Positions 56,392 to 63,478 of a stretch of 63,478 nucleotides of DNA are shown one piece after another (positions within the stretch are counted from its first letter, which is position 1; the number at the start of each line of letters is the position of its first letter). The stretch is from Burkholderiales bacterium. GTDB lineage: Bacteria; Pseudomonadota; Gammaproteobacteria; Burkholderiales; Burkholderiaceae_B. The position numbers and the translations under genes are program-made. The stretch lies in contig JAJTEM010000016.1 in NCBI GenBank assembly GCA_021299735.1, forward strand, positions 1-63,478, written 5' to 3'. The notes below the pieces were generated by a model that had not been told where the DNA came from, searched no databases, and worked only from the letters and a program-made list of their open reading frames with translations.

Positions 56392-56736
56392 ATGACAGCC
56401 AAAGTGTACGGAATTCCAAACTGCGACAGCGTAAAAAAGGCGATTGCCTCATTGAAGAACAGCAACATAGAAGTTGTTTTTCACGATTTCAAAAAGTACG
56501 GCGTGCCCGCTGAATTGCTAGACCAATGGATCAGCACCTTTGGCTTGGAGAAATTAATTAACCGCAAAGGCACCACTTGGCGTGGCCTGGATGAAAGCCT
56601 GCAAGGCAAAGCCCAGTCACCCGAGGGGGCCAAAGCCCTGCTGCTGGAATACCCCAGCATCATCAAACGCCCGGTGGTTGAATTCAACGGCGTACTTAGC
56701 ATAGGGCAAACCGATTTCAGCATAGGCAATTCATGA
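56392..56736 (+). CDS. ArsC/YffB (Spx-type) thioredoxin-fold protein
   Basis: 114 residues from ATG at 56392 (frame open to 56341 inside dapD). Family ArsC-like, YffB subgroup: VYGIPNCDSVKKAIASLKN with the single Cys, VFHDFKKYGVP, RKGTTWRGLDESLQ, PSIIKRPVVEFNGVLSIG. Function of YffB-type proteins is not established; the CxxxK pattern differs from true arsenate reductases. It sits between dapD (8 bases) and prmB (ATGA overlap), a common position in Burkholderiales. Confidence 0.85.
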   Translation: MTAKVYGIPNCDSVKKAIASLKNSNIEVVFHDFKKYGVPAELLDQWISTFGLEKLINRKGTTWRGLDESLQGKAQSPEGAKALLLEYPSIIKRPVVEFNGVLSIGQTDFSIGNS

Positions 56737-57647
56737 ATCAGGAACACACCGCACACATCGCAGTCGACCCGAGAGAACTTCATACCGTTCGCGATTGGGT
56801 GCGGTTCTACGTGAGTGAAATGCGCCGTGGCCAGGTATTTTTTGGCCATGGTTCAAGCAATGCATTTGATGAGGCGGTTTACATGGTGCAGGCAGCACTC
56901 AGCTTGCCGATTGGCGACATTGGGCCTTTTTGGGATGCACGGGTTACTACCCATGAAACCACACGCCTGGTGCGCTTCATAACCCAGCGTGTAGTTGATC
57001 GCAAACCTGCCAGTTACATCACTGGCGAAGCCTGGTTGCAAGGCCACAGTTTCAAGGTTGATGAAAGGGTGATCATTCCGCGTTCATTCATTGCTGAACT
57101 TTTGGCTGACCAGTTCACACCTTGGGTGAATGCTCCGGAAATGCCATTCGACATTCTTGACATGTGCACCGGTTCTGGCTGCTTGGCAATTCTGGCGGCA
57201 CACATGTTTGAAAATGCTGAAGTAGATGCAGTGGATTTGTCTGTCGATGCAATCAGCGTTGCACGCGAAAACATTGCGCTTCACGACCTTAAACACCGGG
57301 TTCACGCCATAGAGTCCGACCTGTTTTCGCAATTGCACGGAAAACAATACGACTTCATTTTGACCAATCCGCCGTATGTGAATGAAGCCTCCATGAAAAA
57401 GCTGCCCCCCGAATACCTGCACGAGCCACGTATGGCTCTGGCCGGTGGCGACAGCGGCATGGACCTGATTCACGAAATTATTGAGCAAGCACCCAAACAC
57501 CTGAAAGATGGCGGCTTTTTGGTGGTTGAACTTGGCAATGAAAAACAGCATTTCGAGGCAGCCTTTCCCCACTTAAATCCCATTTGGCTTGAAACCTCGG
57601 CAGGTGACGAACAAGTGTTTTTGCTTAACAAAGAAGACTTGGTCTAA
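56733..57647 (+). CDS. prmB: 50S ribosomal protein L3 N5-glutamine methyltransferase
   Basis: 304 residues. HemK-family SAM methyltransferase that methylates a Gln in ribosomal protein L3. N-terminal helical domain (TVRDWVRFYVSEMRRGQVFFGHGSSN), then KVDERVIIPRSFIAELL, the SAM loop DMCTGSGCLAILAA, and the catalytic NPPYV (TNPPYVNEASM). Closest in layout to PrmB rather than PrmC. ATGA overlap with the ArsC-like gene. Confidence 0.93.
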   Translation: MNQEHTAHIAVDPRELHTVRDWVRFYVSEMRRGQVFFGHGSSNAFDEAVYMVQAALSLPIGDIGPFWDARVTTHETTRLVRFITQRVVDRKPASYITGEAWLQGHSFKVDERVIIPRSFIAELLADQFTPWVNAPEMPFDILDMCTGSGCLAILAAHMFENAEVDAVDLSVDAISVARENIALHDLKHRVHAIESDLFSQLHGKQYDFILTNPPYVNEASMKKLPPEYLHEPRMALAGGDSGMDLIHEIIEQAPKHLKDGGFLVVELGNEKQHFEAAFPHLNPIWLETSAGDEQVFLLNKEDLV

Positions 57648-57656
57648 ACACTTTTC

Positions 57657-59573
57657 ATGATTCAAATTAACAACCTGAGCATTGCGCGGGGCAGCAAGCC
57701 CATTTTAACCAATGCTGAACTCACCCTTTTTCCTGGTGAAAAGGTGGGCCTGATTGGCCACAATGGCGCAGGTAAATCCAGCTTTTTAAGCGCCCTACTC
57801 GGCGAACTTCATATTGACCAAGGCAGCATTGATTTACCCAAGGTTTGGCGCCTGTCGTGGATTGACCAGGAAGTAACCGCGAACCACCTCAGCGTGCTTG
57901 ATTTCGCACTGGAAGGCGACCGCGCCTTGCACGAAGTGCGCCAGAAAATTCATGCTGTTGAAGAAAGCGGCGACATGGAGCAACTTGGACACCTGTACGA
58001 GGAACTAGAGAATCTTGACGGTTACACCGCAGAAGCCCGAGTAGCGACTATTCTTCACGGCTTGGGTTTTACAACAGAAGATCTACAACGCAAAGTTGGG
58101 GAATTTTCTGGCGGCTGGAAAATGCGCCTGAACCTGGCCAAAGTGCTGGGCTCACGGGCTGATCTGATTTTGCTGGATGAGCCCACAAACCACCTGGATA
58201 TTGAAGCGGTGGTATGGCTGGAACAATGGATTAAACAGGTGAACAGCACTGTAATTCTGGTTTCTCACGACCGTGATTTTCTAGACGAAGTGTGCACCCA
58301 CACCGTGCACCTGAACAATGAAAAACTGACCAAGTACACCGGCGGGTATTCCGCATTCGAGCGTGCATTTGCTGAACGGGCAGACCAGGTTAACCAAGCC
58401 AACAAAAAGGCTGCCGGTGAAATGGAAAAGCTGCAAAAGTTTGTGGATCGTTTCAAGGCCAAAGCCAGCAAGGCCAAGCAGGCACAAAGCCGGGTAAAAC
58501 GACTGGAAAAAATCAAGCTGATAGAAACCTTGCAGGTTGAACCTCATGTGGCCATTCCATTTATGGAGCCTCACAAAAGTCCTGACCCACTTGTGGTGTT
58601 AAACCGCAGCGATTGCGGCTACGAAGGTGTCGCCCCGATTCTTAAAAGCATCAGCCTTGAACTTCGCCCTGGCGACCGAATTGGTCTTTTGGGCGCGAAC
58701 GGCAACGGAAAAACCACCTTGGTTAAAACCCTGGTTGGCGAACTCAATATGTTGGGTGGTGAACGGGTTGAGGGCAAGGGTTTGGTGTACGGCTACTTTG
58801 CGCAAGACCAAATTGAATCGCTCGACATGAACGCCACACCGTTACAGCACATGTCGCGACTGGAGCGGCAAATTTCCGAACAAAAAGCGCGAGAATTCCT
58901 GGCGCGCTATCACTTTCGCGATGACAAAGTTCGCCAGTTGGTTGGAAGTTTTTCAGGCGGTGAAAAATCGCGCTTGGCTTTGGCACTCTTGGCTTACAAG
59001 CGCCCCAACCTATTGCTGCTGGATGAACCGACCAACCACCTGGACATAGCAACCCGTCAAGCCTTGGCAAGCAGCCTGTTGGAATTTGAGGGAGCTTTGA
59101 TCATGGTTTCTCACGATAGGCACTTGCTTGAATCGATCACCGATCGATTTTGGCGGGTTCACCAAGGCGCTGTCACTGAATTTGACGGCGACCTCGACGA
59201 TTACGCTGAATTGCTTCGCAAAGAAACCAGCGAAGAAAGCCGCAATGCGAAACAAAACAATAATGTCAACAACAAACCCGTTGCAATTGTGGCCGCCCCC
59301 GTAGACAGGCAGGCGGTGAACCAGTGCATTAAACAGCTGAGCAACCAGGTGAAAAAGCTTGAGAAACAAATTGAAATCGACCAGCCCAAACTGACCAAGC
59401 TCGATGAAGCGCTGGCAAAATGCGACTACAGCAAACCCGATGATTCGAAAAATGCAGCTGAACTTCACAGCGAGCGCAACCTGATTGCCACTCGCCTGGA
59501 AAATGCTGAAAATGAATTGCTGGAATTGATGGTGGAAATTGAACAGCTGGAAGAATCCTTAAAAACGGCTTGA
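57657..59573 (+). CDS. yheS: ABC-F family ATPase YheS
   Basis: 638 residues, close to the 637 of E. coli YheS. Two ABC domains: Walker A GHNGAGKSS, SWIDQEVTANHLSVLDFALEGD, signature FSGGWKMRLNLA, Walker [18 protein letters not shown]; second Walker A GANGNGKTT, FSGGEKSRLALALLAYKRPNL and [17 protein letters not shown]-terminal coiled coil of about 100 residues (KQLSNQVKKLEKQIEIDQ) follows. Acts at the ribosome; in E. coli implicated in relieving nascent-chain arrest. Convergent with the FimV-like gene. Confidence 0.94.
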   Translation: MIQINNLSIARGSKPILTNAELTLFPGEKVGLIGHNGAGKSSFLSALLGELHIDQGSIDLPKVWRLSWIDQEVTANHLSVLDFALEGDRALHEVRQKIHAVEESGDMEQLGHLYEELENLDGYTAEARVATILHGLGFTTEDLQRKVGEFSGGWKMRLNLAKVLGSRADLILLDEPTNHLDIEAVVWLEQWIKQVNSTVILVSHDRDFLDEVCTHTVHLNNEKLTKYTGGYSAFERAFAERADQVNQANKKAAGEMEKLQKFVDRFKAKASKAKQAQSRVKRLEKIKLIETLQVEPHVAIPFMEPHKSPDPLVVLNRSDCGYEGVAPILKSISLELRPGDRIGLLGANGNGKTTLVKTLVGELNMLGGERVEGKGLVYGYFAQDQIESLDMNATPLQHMSRLERQISEQKAREFLARYHFRDDKVRQLVGSFSGGEKSRLALALLAYKRPNLLLLDEPTNHLDIATRQALASSLLEFEGALIMVSHDRHLLESITDRFWRVHQGAVTEFDGDLDDYAELLRKETSEESRNAKQNNNVNNKPVAIVAAPVDRQAVNQCIKQLSNQVKKLEKQIEIDQPKLTKLDEALAKCDYSKPDDSKNAAELHSERNLIATRLENAENELLELMVEIEQLEESLKTA

Positions 59574-59590
59574 ACCACGATTTCAAGACT

Positions 59591-61192
59591 TTATTCCAGA
59601 ATTCCTTCCTCGCTCAAAAATTCACGCCATTCATTGGACTGGAAACACAGTGCTGAACTAGTCACCTGCTTATTCAAATTCAAAAGGTTTTCGCGAAGTA
59701 GTTGTCTGCTATCAAAGCCAGCTACTTCGCACAACTTTGCTCGCACATGGCTCTTGACCAAATCAGGCACTGACAACATGTTCTGTAAATCAAGCTCATA
59801 CCAGCGCTCACCAAGCACTTTGTCCAACAACTCTAGGGCAGACTCGTTCGAAGTGACTTGTCCTTGCTTGGCATCTTGAAATGCCAGCTCAACCAAACCA
59901 ATGTGGCTTCGGAGTATTAATGCTTCATTTGTCTTATGTAACTCGATGGACTTGTTTCGGGCTTCAACAAGACCTAAGTATGAAGGAGGCAATTTCCAGC
60001 TCGGAATGTCAGCTCTTAAAATCAGCTCCAAGCTGATTTTAAGAGAAGATCGATTACCGTACTCCGTTACACCTGAATTAAAGTCTTGAAGTGGTGAGTT
60101 CAGCTTGGCATCAAAGTGCTGTTCTTCAACACCTATCAGTGACTCTAATACCCGATGACTACTTGCCGATGCAGATTCGGTTTCACCCGAGAAAGCTGAC
60201 ACGTGCTCACGGCTAATTGCTGCCAAATCTTTCGGCTCTGACCTCACAGCTTGGCGATTGGCTGGCCCCTTAATATTTGTGCTCACATGAATTTGGGCCC
60301 TTCTCTTCGAGTATTGCCAGTATGCAAGCAGAGTAATCATCAGCAATGCCGCTATTCCCAAGAGGATTGGCATCAGCATGTCAAACAGGGAATTTGCAGT
60401 AGGCGCCTGCCCGATTTGCGCGTCGAGCCCAAGTCCACCATTTGCATCGACGGTCTCTTTCCGACTCTCAATCAAGCCAGCTCCACCGAGCAAGTTTGCG
60501 TCAAGCGAAGCAACTTCTACGCTTTCACTGGCAACCTCCACCTTATTTTCTGCCGTCGTCATGGCTGCTGTAGCGACTTCTTTTTCTTCCAGCAAAGGTT
60601 TCGTTTCCTTTCGCTCGGCCACATCGACCCAGGTAGCTTGTGTGTCAGCTTTTGGCGGAGGCGGGCGGCGAGAAACCTCCAGTAAAGAGGAACGCCGAGG
60701 ATCGAAAGACGACGCTGATTTCACATAGTTCGAACTGACGGCCCGACTTGGCTCGAAAGAGCCCTCTTTCATGATTAGAGTCCATTTGGTGCTGAACACA
60801 ATCAAAGGACACTCCGAGATCAGCTCCATTTCAACCACTGCGTCTTGTACAGGCATCACAGACTTGAACTCAAGTAAGCCACCGCGCCGAATAGTCGGGT
60901 CAAAGTTAACCAAAACTTCACGCGATGCCACACTTTCATAAGTTCCCGGTGTGGTTTCCAAAGCATGCATTCTGGCTTTCAAGCATGTCGATCGCAATTG
61001 CGACTCAGCACCTTCAGGCATGTTGCTTAACGTACTTTTTAAATTCAGTGGTTGCCCGATTTGCTGAATTCCCACAGGCGTAGAAATCTCCAAACTGGAG
61101 GCTGACATGGGAATAAGCGCAAACATGGCACCGAGCATGGAAATCACCGAAAGGTGGTTTATTTGAGCGGCATAGGTCCTGAAAATCGGCAT
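59591..61192 (-). CDS. FimV-like single-pass membrane protein, function uncertain
   Basis: 533 residues from the ATG at 61192, with GAGAG upstream; the frame is open to 61276. An N-terminal signal-like segment ends PMSASS. Residues of the next 120 (IGQPLNLKSTL, VLVNFDPTIRRGGLLEFKS and VVEMELISECPLIVFSTKWTL) loosely follow the N-terminal domain of FimV (LGQPL..EI ... VTS..PV.EPF..LVE). Then a variable Pro/Ser/Glu linker, a membrane helix (MLMPILLGIAALLMITLLAYW) and a C-terminal cytoplasmic part with helical ELILRADIPSW and GLVELAFQDAKQG. No LysM motif is seen. It may be a cell-pole organiser like FimV; this is a weak match. Confidence 0.6.
   Translation of the reverse strand: MPIFRTYAAQINHLSVISMLGAMFALIPMSASSLEISTPVGIQQIGQPLNLKSTLSNMPEGAESQLRSTCLKARMHALETTPGTYESVASREVLVNFDPTIRRGGLLEFKSVMPVQDAVVEMELISECPLIVFSTKWTLIMKEGSFEPSRAVSSNYVKSASSFDPRRSSLLEVSRRPPPPKADTQATWVDVAERKETKPLLEEKEVATAAMTTAENKVEVASESVEVASLDANLLGGAGLIESRKETVDANGGLGLDAQIGQAPTANSLFDMLMPILLGIAALLMITLLAYWQYSKRRAQIHVSTNIKGPANRQAVRSEPKDLAAISREHVSAFSGETESASASSHRVLESLIGVEEQHFDAKLNSPLQDFNSGVTEYGNRSSLKISLELILRADIPSWKLPPSYLGLVEARNKSIELHKTNEALILRSHIGLVELAFQDAKQGQVTSNESALELLDKVLGERWYELDLQNMLSVPDLVKSHVRAKLCEVAGFDSRQLLRENLLNLNKQVTSSALCFQSNEWREFLSEEGILE
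60013..60045. repeat. Perfect 15-bp palindrome inside the FimV-like gene
   Basis: CTCTTAAAATCAGCT followed by CCA and its exact reverse complement AGCTGATTTTAAGAG. In the protein this encodes part of SLKISLELILRA. The stem is long and uninterrupted, unusual inside a coding sequence. Confidence 0.9.
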
Positions 61193-61434
61193 GTAAACTC
61201 TCGGTTCAATTGTTCCAGTAAGCGTCAGCATACCCACAACATTACTGAGTGAGGTATCCTTGAAAAGACTTAACACGAACGTGTTACCCCACTTGTATTG
61301 ACATGCGCTGAGTTTCTGGATGGCTGTTACCAGGACCTTTAATCCAAATCTAGAATGAGTGTTCTTATCAATCCTCGAACTGTTCAGTACACTACGGTCA
61401 ATTTAATAAAAACAGCAATTTGGGAGACCACCTT

Positions 61435-63114
61435 ATGGCGAACATCGCCACATTCCTGTTTCAACATAACGACACCCCAAATCGCGTCTTGTACCGCCAA
61501 TTTATCGACAATGAATGGGTTGACTTCAAGGCGCGGGAAATAATTGATCTGGCGCGCAGCTGGCAAGCCTTCTTCAGGTCAATGGGACTGCAAGCTGGAG
61601 ACCGGGTTGCTATTTGCTTGAAGAACAGTGTGCACTGGGTAGCGTTTGATCAAGGTGCTGTGGCTATGGGCTTGGTATCAGTACCACTTTATGTGGACGA
61701 CAACGCCAGCAACATTGCCTATTGCATTCAAGACTCGGGGGCACGCGCCGTTGTTGTAGAAAACGATCGTATCGCACGCAATTTATTGAAAGAAAATCTG
61801 AAAGACCTACGTGTTCTGTCAATCAAATCAGACATCGAAAAGCAAGCCAACGGCGTTGAAAACGCAAACCATGTACTGAAAGGCCTCGATAAAAAACTGG
61901 AGCCTTTCGAGTTGCTTGATCTTGAACAAAACACTCTTGCAACCATCTGCTATACCTCCGGCACATCTGGCCGCCCCAAGGGCGTCATGTTGTCGCACAA
62001 AAACGTAATTGCCAACGTAGATAGCTGCTTTCAGCTAGACATTGCAAAACCGGAAGACGTGTTTTTGTCGTTTTTGCCGATGTCGCACATGTTCGAGCGC
62101 ACAGGCGGCTACTACCTGCCTCTGCGTGTGGGTGCAAAAGTAATTTATGCACGCGGAATCAACCAGTTGCCAGAGGACCTTGCCACCCAGGCACCAACCG
62201 TGTTGTTTGCGGTGCCGCGTATTTTCGAGAAATTCTACGGACGCATTCAAGCCTCAGTAAAAGACTCTCGCTTCAAGCGAAAGGCATTCGAAAAACTTGT
62301 AGATGTGGGTTGGCGTATGGAACAAGGCAAAGGTGGAATTGTTGACCACTTTCAGCTTCCGCTTTTGCGCGCCAAAGTGGCCCAACCCATTCTGGAACGG
62401 TTGGGTGGCCGCCTGCGTTTGGCCGTGGTTGGCGGTGCAGCACTAGACAGCACCATCGCCAAAGCCTTTATTGCCATGGGGCTACCCATTCTACACGGCT
62501 ACGGCATGACCGAGGCATGCCCCGTTATTTCGGTAAACCGTCCCGAAGGCAACGTTCCGGAATCTGTAGGCCCTCCCTTGCCTAATGTAGAGGTAATGCT
62601 GGGTGAAAACGATGAATTGTTGGCACGCGGTCCCAACATCATGCTGGGGTATTGGCAAAATGAGGAAGCAACGAAGACAGCCATTGATTCAAACGGCTGG
62701 TTACACACAGGTGATGTGGCTGAAATAAAGGACAAGCGAATTTATATTCGTGGCCGAATCAAGGACATTATGGTCCTGTCCAATGGCGAGAAATTTTCGC
62801 CACAGGATGCGGAAATGGCCATTATCGGTGACGATGTGTTTGAGCAAATTGTTTTGATTGGCGAAGGTCGTGCTTTCATCGGCATGATTGCAGTAACGGC
62901 GAACTCCAATGAAAAAGAACTGATCAAGCGGGCCAACGAGCGTTTGCAGCATCTGCCCCGCTATATTCGAGTGCGGCGTATTATCACCACCAAAGAACCC
63001 TGGACCGTTGACAATGGCCTGCTAACACCCACGCTGAAGGTAAAGCGCCTTAAAGTAATTGAAGCGTTCAAAGACCGTATTGATGATCTATATGCCGAGG
63101 GCGTGGGCGATTAA
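61435..63114 (+). CDS. Long-chain acyl-CoA synthetase (AMP-forming)
   Basis: 559 residues from ATG at 61435, preceded by GGGAG; the frame begins five codons earlier with a TTG. ANL superfamily, FadD/FAA-type: P-loop YTSGTSGRPKGVMLSHKN, LPMSHMFERTGGYYLP, GGAALDSTIAKAFIAMG, HGYGMTEACPVI, WLHTGDVAEI and the catalytic RGRIKDIMVLSNGEKFSPQDAE. Activates fatty acids to acyl-CoA at the membrane. The nearby genes do not reveal a specific pathway. A bidirectional terminator follows. Confidence 0.94.
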   Translation: MANIATFLFQHNDTPNRVLYRQFIDNEWVDFKAREIIDLARSWQAFFRSMGLQAGDRVAICLKNSVHWVAFDQGAVAMGLVSVPLYVDDNASNIAYCIQDSGARAVVVENDRIARNLLKENLKDLRVLSIKSDIEKQANGVENANHVLKGLDKKLEPFELLDLEQNTLATICYTSGTSGRPKGVMLSHKNVIANVDSCFQLDIAKPEDVFLSFLPMSHMFERTGGYYLPLRVGAKVIYARGINQLPEDLATQAPTVLFAVPRIFEKFYGRIQASVKDSRFKRKAFEKLVDVGWRMEQGKGGIVDHFQLPLLRAKVAQPILERLGGRLRLAVVGGAALDSTIAKAFIAMGLPILHGYGMTEACPVISVNRPEGNVPESVGPPLPNVEVMLGENDELLARGPNIMLGYWQNEEATKTAIDSNGWLHTGDVAEIKDKRIYIRGRIKDIMVLSNGEKFSPQDAEMAIIGDDVFEQIVLIGEGRAFIGMIAVTANSNEKELIKRANERLQHLPRYIRVRRIITTKEPWTVDNGLLTPTLKVKRLKVIEAFKDRIDDLYAEGVGD

Positions 63115-63142
63115 TCAAGCTGCGATGTTTTAATTTGTGCAA

Positions 63143-63168
63143 AAAAGCCCACCTTGCAGTGGGCTTTT
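63143..63168. terminator. Bidirectional terminator
   Basis: AAAAGCCCAC / GTGGGCTTTT with a 6-base loop, followed by T residues on both strands. It serves the acyl-CoA synthetase on the plus strand and the NYN gene on the minus strand. Confidence 0.9.
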
Positions 63169-63171
63169 ATT

Positions 63172-63478
63172 TCATTCAGCAGGCAGATCGTCACTGTCGT
63201 AATTGTCGGATCCGATTCGCGCCAAAAAGTCAGCGGCCCGTTCTTGCGGCGGACAGGTAGATCGAAGCCCGTCGATATATGAAAAAAGGTCTTCGGAAAT
63301 ATTCTGCCACATTGGATCAAGCACCACGTCCACACCCTCGTGGCGCAACAGTTCGGCAGCGCTTGAAAAAGCCCCATCGCCGGTGAGCAGCACAACCTGC
63401 TGAACCTGGCGTTTGTAAGCCAAAGTGGCCAAATCTACGCCCATCCTCAGTTCGATTCCTTTTGGGTGAGAATCGGGT
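63172..63478 (-). CDS. NYN domain protein (LabA/DUF88-like), N-terminus beyond the window
   Basis: Partial: the coding frame continues past 63478. The visible end matches the second half of a NYN/PIN-like domain: KGIELRMGVDLATLAYKRQ, VVLLTGDGAFSSAAELLRHEG (with the GDG acidic site typical of NYN nucleases) and VDVVLDPMWQNISEDL. NYN proteins are RNA-processing or metal-dependent nuclease-like proteins; the precise role cannot be told. Ends with acidic NYDSDDLPAE. An in-frame ATG at 63444 is internal to the domain and not the true start. Confidence 0.85.
   Translation of the reverse strand, partial: PDSHPKGIELRMGVDLATLAYKRQVQQVVLLTGDGAFSSAAELLRHEGVDVVLDPMWQNISEDLFSYIDGLRSTCPPQERAADFLARIGSDNYDSDDLPAE

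Noticed and set aside
59569..59587. CTTGAA/TTCAAG stem between yheS and the FimV-like gene as a terminator
   Set aside because: Six-base arms, AT-rich, overlapping the yheS stop and with no T-run.

Overview
The window is a gene-dense piece of a Gram-negative chromosome, almost certainly from a betaproteobacterium of the order Burkholderiales. The evidence is the gene order: smc-zipA-ligA, map-glnD divergent from rpsB-tsf-pyrH-frr-uppS-cdsA-dxr-rseP-bamA-skp-lpxD-fabZ-lpxA-lpxB-rnhB, ratA-rnfH next to smpB, guaB near guaA, and divergent ppsA/ppsR. The moderate GC content and the protein styles would fit Limnobacter, but that genus is a guess. I see no rRNA, tRNA, insertion sequence, phage gene or CRISPR array. 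No gap between genes exceeds 300 bases; the longest, about 240 bases between rpsB and map, holds no gene I can see.

Region by region: 1-6150 carries accessory envelope genes (an S8 protease with a C-terminal sorting-type tail, a TPR lipoprotein-like or periplasmic protein, a coiled-coil/DUF3135 pair, a SIMPL-domain protein, an AI-2E family permease). 6181-13300 holds purT, an unusual 38-residue-repeat protein, the ABC-F protein YbiT, LdcA, TadA with an extra C-terminal domain, and an O-acyltransferase. 13322-18924 holds GMP synthesis (guaA, guaB, with a degenerate GGDEF gene between them) and the rnfH/ratA/smpB group. 18995-24825 holds a cysteine-type leucine-rich repeat protein, a stomatin/NfeD pair, and ppsA with its regulator ppsR. 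24822-41913 is a photolyase-like gene followed by the long minus-strand superoperon for translation factors, isoprenoid and phospholipid precursors, outer-membrane assembly and lipid A. 42157-53698 holds map, glnD, a truncated thioinosine phosphorylase, galU, ligA, zipA and a frameshifted smc. 53883-63478 holds queF, the dapC-dapD lysine genes, an ArsC-like protein, prmB, yheS, a FimV-like protein, an acyl-CoA synthetase and the end of a NYN-domain gene.

The part most worth following up is a pair of proteins that do not look like ordinary housekeeping genes. One (7492-8400) has four 38-residue repeats resembling TALE-like or mTERF-like helical repeats, followed by a tail with a SUMO-interaction-like motif, an acidic aromatic segment and a short basic cluster. 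The other (18995-20011) has a basic N-terminal cluster, a weak F-box-like stretch and seven cysteine-containing leucine-rich repeats of the kind found in eukaryotic F-box proteins. Together they suggest proteins meant to act inside a eukaryotic host, but this is inference from sequence alone. Other anomalies are a single-base frameshift in smc, a 3'-deleted phosphorylase gene abutting glnD, a TadA fusion, and a perfect 15-bp palindrome inside the FimV-like gene.
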